From Deltaproteobacteria bacterium (lineage in GTDB: Bacteria > Myxococcota_A > UBA9160 > JAJDAL01): DNA of 64,000 bases. The stretch is taken from positions 62,001 to 126,000 of the forward strand of contig JAJDAL010000005.1 in assembly GCA_029261875.1 (NCBI GenBank), read 5' to 3'. The notes under the pieces were generated by a model. That model ran no database searches. It saw only the letters and a program-made list of their open reading frames with translations, and was not told the DNA's origin. A program made the translations under genes and the position numbers. The number at the start of each line of letters is the position of its first letter. The first letter of the stretch is position 1. This document shows, one piece after another, positions 34,707-43,740 of the stretch.

Positions 34707-35135
34707 TTAGCGGGCGGGGGAGAGCAGGGAGACGAGCAGTGAGCCCCAGAGGCCCGCGAGGAGGAGAAGGCTGGCACCGAAGGTGAAGAAACGCACGCTC
34801 ACGTTGTTGGCGCCCAGGTGAATGAAGGAATGGGCACAGCGCGTGAGGAAGAACAACCAGGCGAGAGCAACGGAAAACGGCGTAACCGCGTCGCTGACGA
34901 AGGTGAATAGGATGCCGGCGTAGAAGAGGGGAGGGATCTCGAAATGGTTTTGCACGTGGCGCCCGAGGAGATGGAGGCGATCGGGCTGCGATCCTTCGTT
35001 GAAGGTGCGGTAGTACTTGATGCTGACGCTGCGATTCTGGATCGCGGTATAGCGCGAGTACCCGAGAAACAGCATCAGGCCGAGCGTCAGAAAGAACATC
35101 GCAACGCCCGGGTAGAGGATTGCGGTCGGGGCCAC
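34707..35135 (-). CDS. MAPEG family membrane protein
   Basis: Integral membrane protein of 142 aa with four predicted helices, typical for MAPEG (membrane-associated eicosanoid/glutathione metabolism) proteins. GRHVQNHFEIPPLFYAGIL is the family core and FLTRCAHSFIHLGANNVSVRF the loop before the last helices. It may have glutathione-dependent activity, but bacterial members are mostly uncharacterised. The GTG start lies four bases after the small gene upstream, so the two are co-transcribed. Confidence 0.85.
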   Translation of the reverse strand: MAPTAILYPGVAMFFLTLGLMLFLGYSRYTAIQNRSVSIKYYRTFNEGSQPDRLHLLGRHVQNHFEIPPLFYAGILFTFVSDAVTPFSVALAWLFFLTRCAHSFIHLGANNVSVRFFTFGASLLLLAGLWGSLLVSLLSPAR

Positions 35136-35139
35136 GCGG

Positions 35140-35349
35140 CTAGCGGATGCGCTGTTTCTGCGTGCGTCGCTGACGAAGGGTTGTGCGCAGGGCGAAGAAC
35201 GCCAGCACCCCCACCGCCGTCAGGCCCAAGTGAAACGGGTCGCTGAAGTAGTGGAGGAACCCAACGCTTCCATCGACGCCATGCAACGGGTGCGCGGCCG
35301 CGCTACCCGGAACGATGCTCGCGATGATGACAGTTCCGATTCGCTTCAT
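35140..35349 (-). CDS. Small exported membrane protein, unknown function
   Basis: Protein of 69 aa with a signal-peptide-like start (cleavage near AAA), a His-rich segment (HPLHGVDGSVGFLHYFSDPFH), one membrane helix and a basic tail. The N-terminal AHPLH resembles mature starts of HupE/UreJ-type metal transport proteins, but it is far too short to be one. It precedes the MAPEG gene by four bases. Confidence 0.55.
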   Translation of the reverse strand: MKRIGTVIIASIVPGSAAAHPLHGVDGSVGFLHYFSDPFHLGLTAVGVLAFFALRTTLRQRRTQKQRIR

Positions 35350-35499
35350 CCGTTCTCCCCTCGTTTGCGAGATCGCCTCCCGGGGGAGCGACCCGCTGAT
35401 ACAACCCTACAGCGAACGTCCGGATCGCGCTACGGGGGGCGTCACCGCGACCGCAGGAAACTGCGGCTGAATTCGAGCACCCGGTGTAGGGTGTAGACC

Positions 35500-35916
35500 A
35501 TGAAGACACTCGCGGAACTCAACGGAACCCAGTGGGTAGGGAGTGCCGAGTTGTGGCTCGACCCCCTGGGCGACAACGTCGTGCAGAGCGATTGCACGGT
35601 CTCCGTGGACGGAAACGTGGTGCGATACACCTGGAGCCACGAGGGAAAGGCACACCAGGGAAGCCTAACGGTGCGGGAGGACGGCGCGGAGTTCAGCGAT
35701 AGCTGGCACCAGCCCGAGCCCATGAAGTGCATTCGCGTGGCCGGCGCGTGGGGGATTTTTCAACTCCAGGGGGAGTACGGGGCGGATTTGGACTGGCGCT
35801 GGCGTACTGCATTGTGCTTCCGCGAGCCCACCCAACAGCTCGTCTTGCAGATGACCAACGTGGCGCCCTGGGGAGAAGAGGCGAGAGCGGTGCGCATGAC
35901 GTGTGCTCGCCAATAG
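35500..35916 (+). CDS. Conserved hypothetical protein, lipocalin-like
   Basis: Cytoplasmic protein of 138 aa with no signal sequence. The pattern of short strands (QWVGSAELWLDPLG, DCTVSVDGNVVRYTW, GSLTVREDGAEFSD, WRWRTALCFREP) suggests an eight-stranded beta barrel similar to DUF1579-type proteins. It may bind a small ligand; function unknown. A TAGGGT element ends seven bases before the ATG, so its transcript may be nearly leaderless. Confidence 0.65.
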   Translation: MKTLAELNGTQWVGSAELWLDPLGDNVVQSDCTVSVDGNVVRYTWSHEGKAHQGSLTVREDGAEFSDSWHQPEPMKCIRVAGAWGIFQLQGEYGADLDWRWRTALCFREPTQQLVLQMTNVAPWGEEARAVRMTCARQ

Positions 35917-35924
35917 ACGCGTCC

Positions 35925-36449
35925 TCAGGCGTTCGGTGCGTGCTTCGCCAGGCGAAGGGCGCAAAGGTAGTAGGCGATGGGGGCTGCCAGCCAGATGAGT
36001 TGCGGTATCAGCGTAATGGGATGCCCCGCGACGGAGAAGAGCACCGGATTCCACGAATTCGCCCCACTGTAGACCCAGCCCTGGTTGAGCACGCTCACGA
36101 CTTCGACGGCGAGTTCGGACACCTGACCCCAGACCACGAGAACGACGAGTTCCTGCCAGCGAAAGGCCGCGAGCAACGGGGCAGAACACAGGACTTGAAC
36201 GAAGGCGAGCCCGGCCAGGAAGAGCCCTCCGTCCCAAAACGCGTGGGCGACCATGAAGACGATGGGATGGAGCGGAGGCTCGCGGATGAATCCGACGATC
36301 GGGTTTGCGGCAAAGATGGCCGACAGAAAAATCGGGATCTCCCAGCTGAGGCCGATCGCGACGCCGAGCCAGAAGAGCCGTACGACGCCCGCATGATCCG
36401 GGCGCGCGCGATTGCGGAAATGAACCAGGAAGGGCAGCGCAAAGCCCAC
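35925..36449 (-). CDS. Multi-pass membrane protein, unknown function
   Basis: Integral membrane protein of 174 aa with about five helices and no recognised family. The GTG at 36449 is the first standard start codon, but it begins inside the first hydrophobic helix. The frame is open for another 48 bases upstream without ATG, GTG or TTG; a CTG start there (reading LETHFYTIDLIVG) would give a more natural N-terminus. An extended -10 motif TGGTAGCAT lies at 36544-36552. Confidence 0.6.
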   Translation of the reverse strand: MGFALPFLVHFRNRARPDHAGVVRLFWLGVAIGLSWEIPIFLSAIFAANPIVGFIREPPLHPIVFMVAHAFWDGGLFLAGLAFVQVLCSAPLLAAFRWQELVVLVVWGQVSELAVEVVSVLNQGWVYSGANSWNPVLFSVAGHPITLIPQLIWLAAPIAYYLCALRLAKHAPNA

Positions 36450-36543
36450 GATGAGGTCGATGGTGTAGAAGTGCGTTTCCAGGTTTCGACTCGTTTACCC
36501 AAGGTGGCCGGTGACCGATCGGTACCCCAAAGCGACGCCTCGA

Positions 36544-36552
36544 ATGCTACCA
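36544..36552 (-). promoter_or_regulatory. Extended -10 promoter motif
   Basis: TGGTAGCAT on the minus strand, about 95 bases upstream of the membrane protein gene at 35925-36449. Confidence 0.35.
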
Positions 36553-36733
36553 CGATCGATCGGAATGCCGGATCGGCGGGCCCATGCGGCATCGCGCAAA
36601 GCGGAGCGTGTCGTCGCCGGGCTGCAGTGATGCAGGCAGAGGGCTTCAGGGATGGGTTGAAACGGGTTCCAGCACCCGAATGGTGCTGGCCCAAAGCTTG
36701 CACCCTAGTCGTCGAGTCAGGGAGGAATTTCGA

Positions 36734-36979
36734 ATGGTGCAAGAGTTGATGGATCGCGGCTATCGGAGCGCACGCAAAGTCGTGGTGGCCGTCGTGGGCG
36801 GAACGATCGTCTTGGCCGGAATCGCGATGCTCGTCCTGCCCGGCCCGGCCATCGTGGTCATCCCGCTTGGATTGGGTGTCCTGGCCCTGGAATTCGCCTG
36901 GGCGCGACGTTGGCTTCGCCAATTCAAAGCGAAGTCCCAGAAAGCTCTCCACGATTTCCGCAACGCCGAGTCCCGCTAG
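36734..36979 (+). CDS. Small PGPGW-type transmembrane protein
   Basis: Protein of 81 aa. GGAGGA at 36721-36726 fixes the ATG at 36734. Two closely spaced hydrophobic helices carry the LPGPAIVVIPLGLGVLALEFAWAR signature of the putative PGPGW transmembrane family, followed by a basic C-terminus. Function unknown. It converges with an SRPBCC gene, with a four-base overlap of the stops. Confidence 0.8.
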   Translation: MVQELMDRGYRSARKVVVAVVGGTIVLAGIAMLVLPGPAIVVIPLGLGVLALEFAWARRWLRQFKAKSQKALHDFRNAESR

Positions 36980-37410
36980 GGTTTTCCAAGCGTGGCGAGT
37001 CGCTCGTTCAGGTCGCTTCCGAGTTGGTGAAACCGCTCCATGCTTCGGCAAAGCACGAACCACAGGGGGGGAACGAGCGCACCGGTCGCTTCCCAGCGTT
37101 GTTGCAGCTGGAGATCCGGCGCCGTCCCGGAGATCGTGAAGTGGTGAACCATGTGGATCAGGGATCGATGGCCGACGCTGGCCGCGAGCGCCCAGGCGTG
37201 GGGCGGGTCTGCAGAAACGACCGTCGGCCGAAACGGCACGCGCAGGCCGCCGCGTTCGATTCGTAGGTCGAGGCGAGCCCCCGGAACAACGCTTCCCGAG
37301 GCAACGGGGATGAGGCGATTCCACTCCCCGTACGCTGAGAAGTCGGTGAACACGTCCCACACCTGTTGAGGCTCTCCGTGGATCGCGTCGGAAATCTCGA
37401 ACTCGCGCAT
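36976..37410 (-). CDS. SRPBCC family protein
   Basis: Small START-like protein of 144 aa: EISDAIHGEPQQVWDVFTDFSAYGEWN at the N-terminus, GARLDLRIERGG in the central strands and WFVLCRSMERFHQLGSDLNERL in the C-terminal helix. It binds an unknown hydrophobic ligand. An extended -10 motif TGGTAGCCT (37420-37428) ends nine bases before the ATG, so the mRNA leader is very short. Confidence 0.85.
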   Translation of the reverse strand: MREFEISDAIHGEPQQVWDVFTDFSAYGEWNRLIPVASGSVVPGARLDLRIERGGLRVPFRPTVVSADPPHAWALAASVGHRSLIHMVHHFTISGTAPDLQLQQRWEATGALVPPLWFVLCRSMERFHQLGSDLNERLATLGKP

Positions 37411-37419
37411 CGGTCCCGC

Positions 37420-37428
37420 AGGCTACCA
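37420..37428 (-). promoter_or_regulatory. Extended -10 promoter motif
   Basis: TGGTAGCCT on the minus strand, nine bases before the SRPBCC start codon. Confidence 0.35.
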
Positions 37429-37475
37429 ACAATCCCGGGAGCGTGTCGGATCCACCCGGGCCTTGGATCTGCGGG

Positions 37476-38222
37476 TCAGGGGCGCAGTGGGTTCCAAACG
37501 CGGCGAACAACCGTTCCGGCCAGGAAGTCGTGGATGGCTCGCCCTCGTTTGTTCAGTGTGATGGTGACCAATTGAACCACGATCCACACCAGAAACGCGA
37601 TCGAGGTCGCGACCTGGAGGTTGCTGGTTGGATCGCCGTCGATGCGGTCGATGGCAAGTGAATACAGTTGAAACGCGATCGCCGGGAGGTCACGCATCAA
37701 CGCGTGGTTGGATTGAAGCTTGGATTCGTCCATCTGCACGACCTCGATGCCGAAGAGCATCTTGCCGAGAGTCTGGCCCCAAAGCGTATGCAGGACCACG
37801 GAATAGACGATCGCCGCGGCCGGTGCCAAGCTGGGTGCGACGAGAAAGATCGGCTGGAAGAAGAGCCCATCGGCCAGAAACGCACCCACGCGACGCCAGA
37901 ATGTCGCGAACCTTCGTTCGTTCGCCGCGGTCGCGAGCGAATCCTCGGTGGCTCGGACTCGTTCCCGGCCTGCCTCGGATTCCGCGCAGTAGATGCAGAA
38001 AGGTTCGTCTCTTTCGAGCGGTCGATCGCAAGCAGAGCAAGACGCCCGCCCGGAAACGTCGGACCACGAAAGGGCAGGCGGAATTCGGCTCGGAGCCGGC
38101 GGGGGTGCGCCCGGCAGGAGCGTTTCGCCACACGTCGAGCATCGGGTGAATTCTTCCCGGAACTCTGCGTGTTTTCCAGCAATCAATCGATCGGGGCATT
38201 CCAAATTGGGGCAATAGGGCAA
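37476..38222 (-). CDS. RDD family membrane protein with two zinc ribbons
   Basis: Protein of 248 aa. The cytoplasmic N-terminal part has two zinc-binding motifs (CPNLECPD with CSTCGETLL, and CSACDRPL with CIYC), followed by an RDD membrane domain (about 105-240) with the family start FWRRVGAFLADG and the LGKMLFGIEVV segment. The TTG at 38222 is preceded by GAGGA at seven bases. RDD proteins are thought to act in transport or as membrane scaffolds; the zinc ribbons suggest a regulatory or protein-binding role. Confidence 0.8.
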   Translation of the reverse strand: MPYCPNLECPDRLIAGKHAEFREEFTRCSTCGETLLPGAPPPAPSRIPPALSWSDVSGRASCSACDRPLERDEPFCIYCAESEAGRERVRATEDSLATAANERRFATFWRRVGAFLADGLFFQPIFLVAPSLAPAAAIVYSVVLHTLWGQTLGKMLFGIEVVQMDESKLQSNHALMRDLPAIAFQLYSLAIDRIDGDPTSNLQVATSIAFLVWIVVQLVTITLNKRGRAIHDFLAGTVVRRVWNPLRP

Positions 38223-38291
38223 GGCGGAGTCCTCGCTTCAATATCGCCCCGCGGTGCTGCGCACTTGAAGGGTACGCATCGTTCGTGGCGT

Positions 38292-39860
38292 CTATGGGGT
38301 CGCGTTGGCTCCCTGGGCCAGGCCGACCGGAGCCGTTGGCGACGACTGGATCGTCTTCTTCCAGTGGACGTGCCGTCTTCGGGCGATTTCGACCAGGGGG
38401 GCCCAGGCGCGGTGGGCCAGCCGATGCCGGATCAGGAATGGCCAGATGCGGTTGGCGTGTTTGTAGAGATAGATTCCAAGGAAGTAGGGCAGGAACTGTG
38501 CTGTGCTCGGGGGGCGGCGTTTCCAGATCGATGCCGGCGTGAAGAGTCGGTCGTAGCACCAGGCGTATCCCCGAAGCAGCTCTTCCGGGCTCATTCGTTT
38601 CGGTTGGAACACGACGTGCGCGGTGTCGTACTGATTCCAATTCCGATGCAGGATGCGCCCCTCGCGTTCCATCTGATCGAAAAGGGGCGTTCCCGGATAG
38701 GGAGTGAGGATGTGGAAGGTCGCGCATTCCAGGTGGTTCTCCTCGACCCATTGGGTCGTGGTCTCGAACACGTCGGGGCCGTCGCAATCGAATCCGAGCA
38801 CGAAGCTGCCGTTCACCGCGATGCCGTAGTCGTGCAGCAGGGCGACGCGCTGCGCGTAATCTTCGGTCAATACGGTCTTCTTCTTCGCGTCGCGAATGTT
38901 GGCGTTGCTGAGGGATTCGAAACCAATGAACACACCCGTGCAGCCCGAGAGGGCCATGTCGCGGACGAGAGACGGATCGTTCGTCACATCGATGGTGACC
39001 GCTGCCGACCAGATCCGATCCAACGGCGCGAGCGCGTGACACAACTCGCGCAGATACTCGGGCCGTGAACCCAGGTTGTTGTCGATGAAAACCGCGAAGG
39101 GCTCTCCGGTCGCGGCGAACTCGTCTGCGATCTGTTGTGCGGGGCGGACACGGTAGGGAATGCGCAGGTCGGCGGTCGAGAGATAACAGAACCGACAGCG
39201 GTTGTGGCAACCCCGGGTCCCGATCAGGCTCGCGGTGGTGAGGAAATCGTGGCTCGGAAGGACGCTGCGATCCGGCGGCGGTTCTTCTCCGTAGTCGTTG
39301 CTGAACGAGCCCTCGTAGCGTTTCTCGAGCTGCTCCGATTCGATGTCGCGCAGAATCGTTGGCCACACCTGGACCCCTTCTCCGAACACCATGGCATCCG
39401 CGTGGGGCTCGACTTCGTGGGGGCAGCTCATGACGTGCAGGCCACCGAGAATCACCTTGGCGCCCCGTTCTCGATACCAGCGCGCAAGCTCGTAGGTTCG
39501 CTGGGCGAAGGTCAAGTGGGTGGTGATGCCAACCACTTCGGGGATCCGGTCGGTGGGAGGCGGTCCCTGTAGGAGATTCTCGTCCCAGTATTCGACCTTC
39601 CACCCGGACGGCGTGGACCCGGCGATCGACGTCAGCGCAAGCGTTGGTGTCAATACGTGCTTGCCGAAACTCGAGTAGGGATCCTTGGCGTAGAACGGAT
39701 TGATGAGCAGCGCGAATCGCGGCACCGGCGCCCCAGTCACCGCACCGTGATCCAACGCCGGGGGCTCCTGCATGGCTTTCGGGAAATAGGGCGCCTTCAA
39801 TGCCTTTCGGAACGGCGCGCGGGTCTCATCCTCGATTCGAATCCGCTTGGAGGCGTGCAT
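38292..39860 (-). CDS. B12-binding domain radical SAM protein
   Basis: Cytoplasmic radical SAM enzyme of 522 aa. The N-terminal cobalamin-binding-like domain (about 45-190) includes VVGITTHLTFAQRTYELARWY and VILGGLHVMSCPHE. The radical SAM core follows with GTRGCHNRCRFCYL, the Cx3Cx2C motif that holds the [4Fe-4S] cluster, then IDNNLGSRPEYLREL and GCTGVFIGFESL. Such proteins do methylations or rearrangements, often of lipids (hopanoids, carotenoids) or natural products. AAAGGAG eight bases before the ATG at 39860 fixes the start; the longer frame is not supported. Confidence 0.9.
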   Translation of the reverse strand: MHASKRIRIEDETRAPFRKALKAPYFPKAMQEPPALDHGAVTGAPVPRFALLINPFYAKDPYSSFGKHVLTPTLALTSIAGSTPSGWKVEYWDENLLQGPPPTDRIPEVVGITTHLTFAQRTYELARWYRERGAKVILGGLHVMSCPHEVEPHADAMVFGEGVQVWPTILRDIESEQLEKRYEGSFSNDYGEEPPPDRSVLPSHDFLTTASLIGTRGCHNRCRFCYLSTADLRIPYRVRPAQQIADEFAATGEPFAVFIDNNLGSRPEYLRELCHALAPLDRIWSAAVTIDVTNDPSLVRDMALSGCTGVFIGFESLSNANIRDAKKKTVLTEDYAQRVALLHDYGIAVNGSFVLGFDCDGPDVFETTTQWVEENHLECATFHILTPYPGTPLFDQMEREGRILHRNWNQYDTAHVVFQPKRMSPEELLRGYAWCYDRLFTPASIWKRRPPSTAQFLPYFLGIYLYKHANRIWPFLIRHRLAHRAWAPLVEIARRRHVHWKKTIQSSPTAPVGLAQGANATP

Positions 39861-39903
39861 GGACGAAACTCCTTTCGAGATTCGTTGCACAACACCCCGT
39901 TCT

Positions 39904-40575
39904 TTAAGGAATACGGGATTCCCGCGCAAGCGGTGAAGGGTTGCTCGGATCCGTGTTGTCGATCACGAGGGAAGCCCGGGCCGTGGGCTGCTCCGCCGAA
40001 AGGTAGAGGCGCTGCCCGGGGATATAGCGGGTGTCGTAGATCCGGCGCAGTTCGTTCGCGGGAGTGACGCCGTCGCGCCGTATGGCGCGCGGGAGGGTTG
40101 CGGAGAAATCGACTTGGAGGAACACGGAGAAGTCCCAATGCGAGAGTAGTTCCGCGCGGTGCAGGAAGATTCCGTCGAATATCAGGATCGCGTCGGGTTC
40201 CGCGGTCTCGACGGGGACGTCGACGGGGGAGTCGCTGCGGTAGTCGAACGCCGCGCGTCGAAAATGACGGGTTCCGCCGGGACCCAGGGGCTCCAAGAGG
40301 TAGTCGGTGAGCGCCGGGTGGTTGAACGAATCGAGGTAGTAGCCTTCGGGAGACTCGCGGCCAAGCCGATAGCGCACCGAAGAGGGGTTGTGGAAGCGAT
40401 CGATCGAGCCCCGAATCACCTGGCGCCCGCTGGCCCCGAGGAGAGGGGCGAGTTCATCCGCCAAAGTGGTTTTCCCCGCGGCATCCACCCCGTCGATTCC
40501 GACCCGCACGGGGTGGTCGCGCTCGATCGCGATGATGCGCGACACAAGATCTTGGATGAGATCCGACCGGTCCAT
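39904..40575 (-). CDS. Uridine kinase-like P-loop protein
   Basis: Protein of 223 aa with P-loop GVDAAGKTT (29-37), the substrate-binding region GSIDRFHNPSSVRYRLG and the second-strand Asp in AILIFDGIFLHR. The motif set matches bacterial uridine-kinase-like proteins rather than the true Udk. It may phosphorylate a nucleoside or small metabolite. It lies between a TauE-type transporter gene and a radical SAM gene on the same strand. Confidence 0.85.
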   Translation of the reverse strand: MDRSDLIQDLVSRIIAIERDHPVRVGIDGVDAAGKTTLADELAPLLGASGRQVIRGSIDRFHNPSSVRYRLGRESPEGYYLDSFNHPALTDYLLEPLGPGGTRHFRRAAFDYRSDSPVDVPVETAEPDAILIFDGIFLHRAELLSHWDFSVFLQVDFSATLPRAIRRDGVTPANELRRIYDTRYIPGQRLYLSAEQPTARASLVIDNTDPSNPSPLARESRIP

Positions 40576-40590
40576 CGCGGCGTCACCCCC

Positions 40591-41382
40591 CTAGGCGATG
40601 CCCAGGGAGAGTGCGAGGCCAACCACCACGAGCAGCACGCTGAGGACAAGATGAAGAACGGAAACGGTGACCTTGGGAAGCAACCGTTTGCCCAGGAAAG
40701 CCCCGGCGAACGCACAGAGGGTTGCGGTTCCGACGAGACTCCAGGGGATCGCACCCACTGCGGCCGCGCCCCCGATGACCGCGAGTGACCACCCGTAGAC
40801 GAGGAGGCGGGCGGCGTCCACGAGCAGTGCGAGCACCGCTTGTGTCGACACAAACTGTGTGGGGGAGAGCTCCAAGGGTGCCAGGAACACGGCGCGCAGC
40901 GCCCCTTGATGACCCGAAAGCCCACCGAAGAAGCCGGAGAGCGCTCCACCCAGAGGAAGCCAGCGTACGGGTGCGCGTAGATTTCTCAACGACGGCACGA
41001 GTTCGAACAGCGAGAAGGCAAGGATCAACAGGCCCATGATGAGTTTGACCGGGGTGATGAAGGCGATTCGGCCCAGGAAGGACCATGAGGCAAACGACGG
41101 CTGGTCGGATAGGGATGAGAGCGCGATCGCGCCGAAGAAAGAAGCGACGATTGCCGGAATGCCGAAGTGGAGAACGGCTCCCCGATGCGCCCCGCCTGCG
41201 AGCAGACCCACCTTGAAGAGATTGTTGGCGGCATGAACCACGGCTGTCGACGCCACGGCGACCTCGATTGGGAAGAAGAGGGCAAATGCGGGCATCAGCA
41301 GCGTACCGAGGCCGAAGCCTGAGAACAGCGTAAGAAGAGATACGCCGAAAGCCGCAAGCCCCACCATCACGAATGCAGTCAA
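40591..41382 (-). CDS. TauE/SafE family anion exporter
   Basis: Inner-membrane transporter of 263 aa with about eight helices in two halves: FGVSLLTLFSGFGLGTLLMPAF at the start of the first half and GGALSGFFGGLSGHQGALR at the start of the second. These repeated GFG/GG motifs are typical of sulfite/organosulfonate exporters of this family. The TTG at 41382 follows GAGGA at seven bases; an ATG at 41367 is an alternative. The long frame starting at 41433 adds an unlikely basic leader. The substrate is inferred only from the family. Confidence 0.85.
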   Translation of the reverse strand: MTAFVMVGLAAFGVSLLTLFSGFGLGTLLMPAFALFFPIEVAVASTAVVHAANNLFKVGLLAGGAHRGAVLHFGIPAIVASFFGAIALSSLSDQPSFASWSFLGRIAFITPVKLIMGLLILAFSLFELVPSLRNLRAPVRWLPLGGALSGFFGGLSGHQGALRAVFLAPLELSPTQFVSTQAVLALLVDAARLLVYGWSLAVIGGAAAVGAIPWSLVGTATLCAFAGAFLGKRLLPKVTVSVLHLVLSVLLVVVGLALSLGIA

Positions 41383-41461
41383 CTCGGATTCCTCGCGGTG
41401 CCTCAACGGAACGGGGGCAGCTGGGCGGCGCACCGCGCAACCGGGCGGCCTCCAGGATCGT

Positions 41462-41833
41462 TCAGGTCTCGACGATGTCGGTCCGGGTGCTCTGGATGAA
41501 GGCGACTACCTCGTCATGCTCGCGCTGAGGAACGTCGAACGAATCGAGCGTGGCGTCGAGATGCCCTAGGAAGGCAGACCAATCGCTCTCGCTGATTCGC
41601 ATGCCCCTGTGCGAGGTCTTCATGTCTCGCCCGGTGTAGTACACGGGGCCGCCTGCGTTCGAGGATAGAAAGTCGATCAGGAGCTGCTTCTCTCTTGCGA
41701 CGCCATCCTCTCCGCGGTGGTTCCAAAAACGGCCCAGCTGCGAATCCGCCTGGAGGCGGGGCAATAGGCCATTGGCGACGGCCGAGATCGCGTCGTAGCC
41801 GCCCAAACGTTCGTAGAGAGTCTGCTCGCTCAT
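41462..41833 (-). CDS. Truncated hemoglobin (group I)
   Basis: Heme protein of 123 aa with the 2-over-2 globin fold. Landmarks are LYERLGGYDAISAV in helix A/B, FLSSNAGGPVYYTGRDM in the E/F region and the proximal His75 in MKTSHRGM. It may bind oxygen or NO, for example in detoxification. It is a stand-alone gene on the minus strand. Confidence 0.92.
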   Translation of the reverse strand: MSEQTLYERLGGYDAISAVANGLLPRLQADSQLGRFWNHRGEDGVAREKQLLIDFLSSNAGGPVYYTGRDMKTSHRGMRISESDWSAFLGHLDATLDSFDVPQREHDEVVAFIQSTRTDIVET

Positions 41834-41880
41834 GGGTCCGGTTCAGGGTATCCAATCTGGGGTGGAATGGTGGGCTGGCG

Positions 41881-42663
41881 TTATTTTCCGCGGAAGACGC
41901 CGCGGGCGGGCAGCCAAAGGATCTCCAGCGTACCGAGGGGGTGATCGATTTCCGGCAGCCCGGTGTCGATTCGTACGTCCGACCGATTCTCACCGTAGGT
42001 TCCGAGCAGTCGATCCCAGACCGAGAAGATCGTCCCGTAGTTGGTTTCGAGCAGGCGGGCTTCGCGGCTGTGATGCCGGCGATGGAGGGCTGGCGTGACG
42101 AGCAGCCGACCGAGGGCTTGTTCGAACTTGCGCGGGAGATCGATGTTTCCGTGCTCGCAGAAGTTCGCCAATGCGAATACCACCTCGAAGACGATCACTC
42201 CGGTGATCGGTACCCCCAACCCGGCGACCGCAACGAGCCGGACCGGTAGGGCGAGGAGCAGTTCTCCCGGGTGGAAGCGAAGCGCCGTGGTGACGGTGTA
42301 GTTCGCGTCGGAATGGTGGGCCTGATGGAACCGCCACAACAGCGGCAGTGCGTGGTTGGCTCGGTGCCAGAAATAGGAAACCAGGTCCAACGCGATCACG
42401 CTGGTGGGGATCGCCAACCACGCCGATGCGGGGAACTGGTTCAGCAGGCCGACGCCGCCACCGCTGGCCCAGCGGGATACCGCACACGCGCAGCCCGCGC
42501 AGACCGATCCCAAAATGACGACGTCGAGTGCCCAGAGCCGACTGTTGGCGCGCCAACTTCCCTCGAGCTTTCGATGGGGCCGCAATCGCTGAATCCCAAC
42601 CGCGACCGCGAGCGCAATGACGAACCCGACCGATTTGATGGCCTGGAATTCGAAATCCGTCAT
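41881..42663 (-). CDS. Sterol desaturase/fatty acid hydroxylase family protein
   Basis: Membrane-bound di-iron hydroxylase of 260 aa. The histidine boxes are visible as HRANH, HQAHHSD and HRRHHSREAR, plus an N-terminal hydrophobic region with several helices. It would hydroxylate or desaturate a lipid, such as a sterol or fatty acid. The ATG at 42663 is chosen because the longer frame (to 42732) overlaps the next hydrolase gene and has no ribosome site. Confidence 0.9.
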   Translation of the reverse strand: MTDFEFQAIKSVGFVIALAVAVGIQRLRPHRKLEGSWRANSRLWALDVVILGSVCAGCACAVSRWASGGGVGLLNQFPASAWLAIPTSVIALDLVSYFWHRANHALPLLWRFHQAHHSDANYTVTTALRFHPGELLLALPVRLVAVAGLGVPITGVIVFEVVFALANFCEHGNIDLPRKFEQALGRLLVTPALHRRHHSREARLLETNYGTIFSVWDRLLGTYGENRSDVRIDTGLPEIDHPLGTLEILWLPARGVFRGK

Positions 42664-42694
42664 GTCTCCAGCTCCGGCACGCCGAGTCGGATTC

Positions 42695-43660
42695 TCACGA
42701 GGTCGGTGCGGCGCCGGCGCGAAGGAACGCATCGATCGCGGTCGCGGTGCGCTCGGGCGCTTCCTCCATCGGGATGTGGCCGACTCCTTCGAACATGATG
42801 ACTTGGGAATTCGGGATCATCTCGTCGAAGGTTTTGGCGTTGTCGGGGGGCGTTACGCGGTCCTGGTCGCCCCATAGGATGAGCGTCGGCAGGAGGATTT
42901 CGCGCAATCGCTCCCCGTACTGCGGCTCCCGATCCACGGTGGCGCGCAGGCCCACCGCGCGCCGATTGCCGGGATAGCGCAGGAGTTCCCAATAGCGGTC
43001 CACCATCTGCTCCGGAACGATGAAATCATCGCCCACCGCGCCTCGCAGTGATCGCTCGAAGACAGAGCGCGGCGTGATGTGTCGCGCCAACAGCCTGCCA
43101 ACCGGGTGACGCACGATCCGCGCGCCAAGGTAGAGCTTTCGCTTCTCCGCATCCGGTCGCGGCGGAGCCCCCGAGGCGTTCATCAAGATCAGGCCCGAAA
43201 GGTCGCTGGGGTTCGCCAACGCATAGCGCCACGCAACCCACCCCCCCATGGAGTTACCCGCAATCGCGAACGTTTCGACCCGCGTTGCATCGACCACCGC
43301 CGTGAGGGCCTCGAACATCCCCTGTGCGGAGTAGTCATCGCGCGGATGCGGACCGGTCAGTCCGTGGCCCGGTTGATCGTAGGAGAGGATGCGGTAGCGA
43401 TCCCCTAATCTCTCGACGAGCGGTTCGAATGTGTGGATGGACGAGTTCGACCCGTGCACAAAGAGAATCGCAGGGCAATCGCGACAGCCTTGGTCGCGGT
43501 AGTGGACCGACATGCCGTTCGCGGCTTCCGCGAACCGGGGAGCCGGCCCGCCATATTTCGCGCGCATCGCCACCGGGTCGCTATCCGGCGTTCGGAGCGC
43601 GATGAAGGCGACGGCTGCTAGGCCCGCGAGGACCCCGAGAGCGATTGCGAACTTCCTCAT
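42695..43660 (-). CDS. Alpha/beta hydrolase with N-terminal membrane anchor
   Basis: Protein of 321 aa. A hydrophobic segment (about 5-22) anchors it in the inner membrane or exports it. The hydrolase domain has FVHGSNSSIHTF (oxyanion loop), GNSMGGW with the nucleophile Ser, GDQDRVTPP with the acid and GVGHIPMEE with the His. An extended -10 motif TGGTAGGAT (43673-43681) sits 12 bases before the ATG. The substrate is unknown. Confidence 0.88.
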   Translation of the reverse strand: MRKFAIALGVLAGLAAVAFIALRTPDSDPVAMRAKYGGPAPRFAEAANGMSVHYRDQGCRDCPAILFVHGSNSSIHTFEPLVERLGDRYRILSYDQPGHGLTGPHPRDDYSAQGMFEALTAVVDATRVETFAIAGNSMGGWVAWRYALANPSDLSGLILMNASGAPPRPDAEKRKLYLGARIVRHPVGRLLARHITPRSVFERSLRGAVGDDFIVPEQMVDRYWELLRYPGNRRAVGLRATVDREPQYGERLREILLPTLILWGDQDRVTPPDNAKTFDEMIPNSQVIMFEGVGHIPMEEAPERTATAIDAFLRAGAAPTS

Positions 43661-43672
43661 GACTCGGCACGA

Positions 43673-43681
43673 ATCCTACCA
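43673..43681 (-). promoter_or_regulatory. Extended -10 promoter motif
   Basis: TGGTAGGAT on the minus strand, 12 bases before the hydrolase ATG. Confidence 0.4.
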
Positions 43682-43740
43682 CGAGATCCGTGGCGCCGTC
43701 TTCCCGATCGAAATCGACTTCGCTGATAAACGCAACGTAG

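Noticed and set aside
36095-37510. 471-aa minus-strand open frame
   Set aside because: Overlaps three better-supported genes in other frames and has shadow-type composition.
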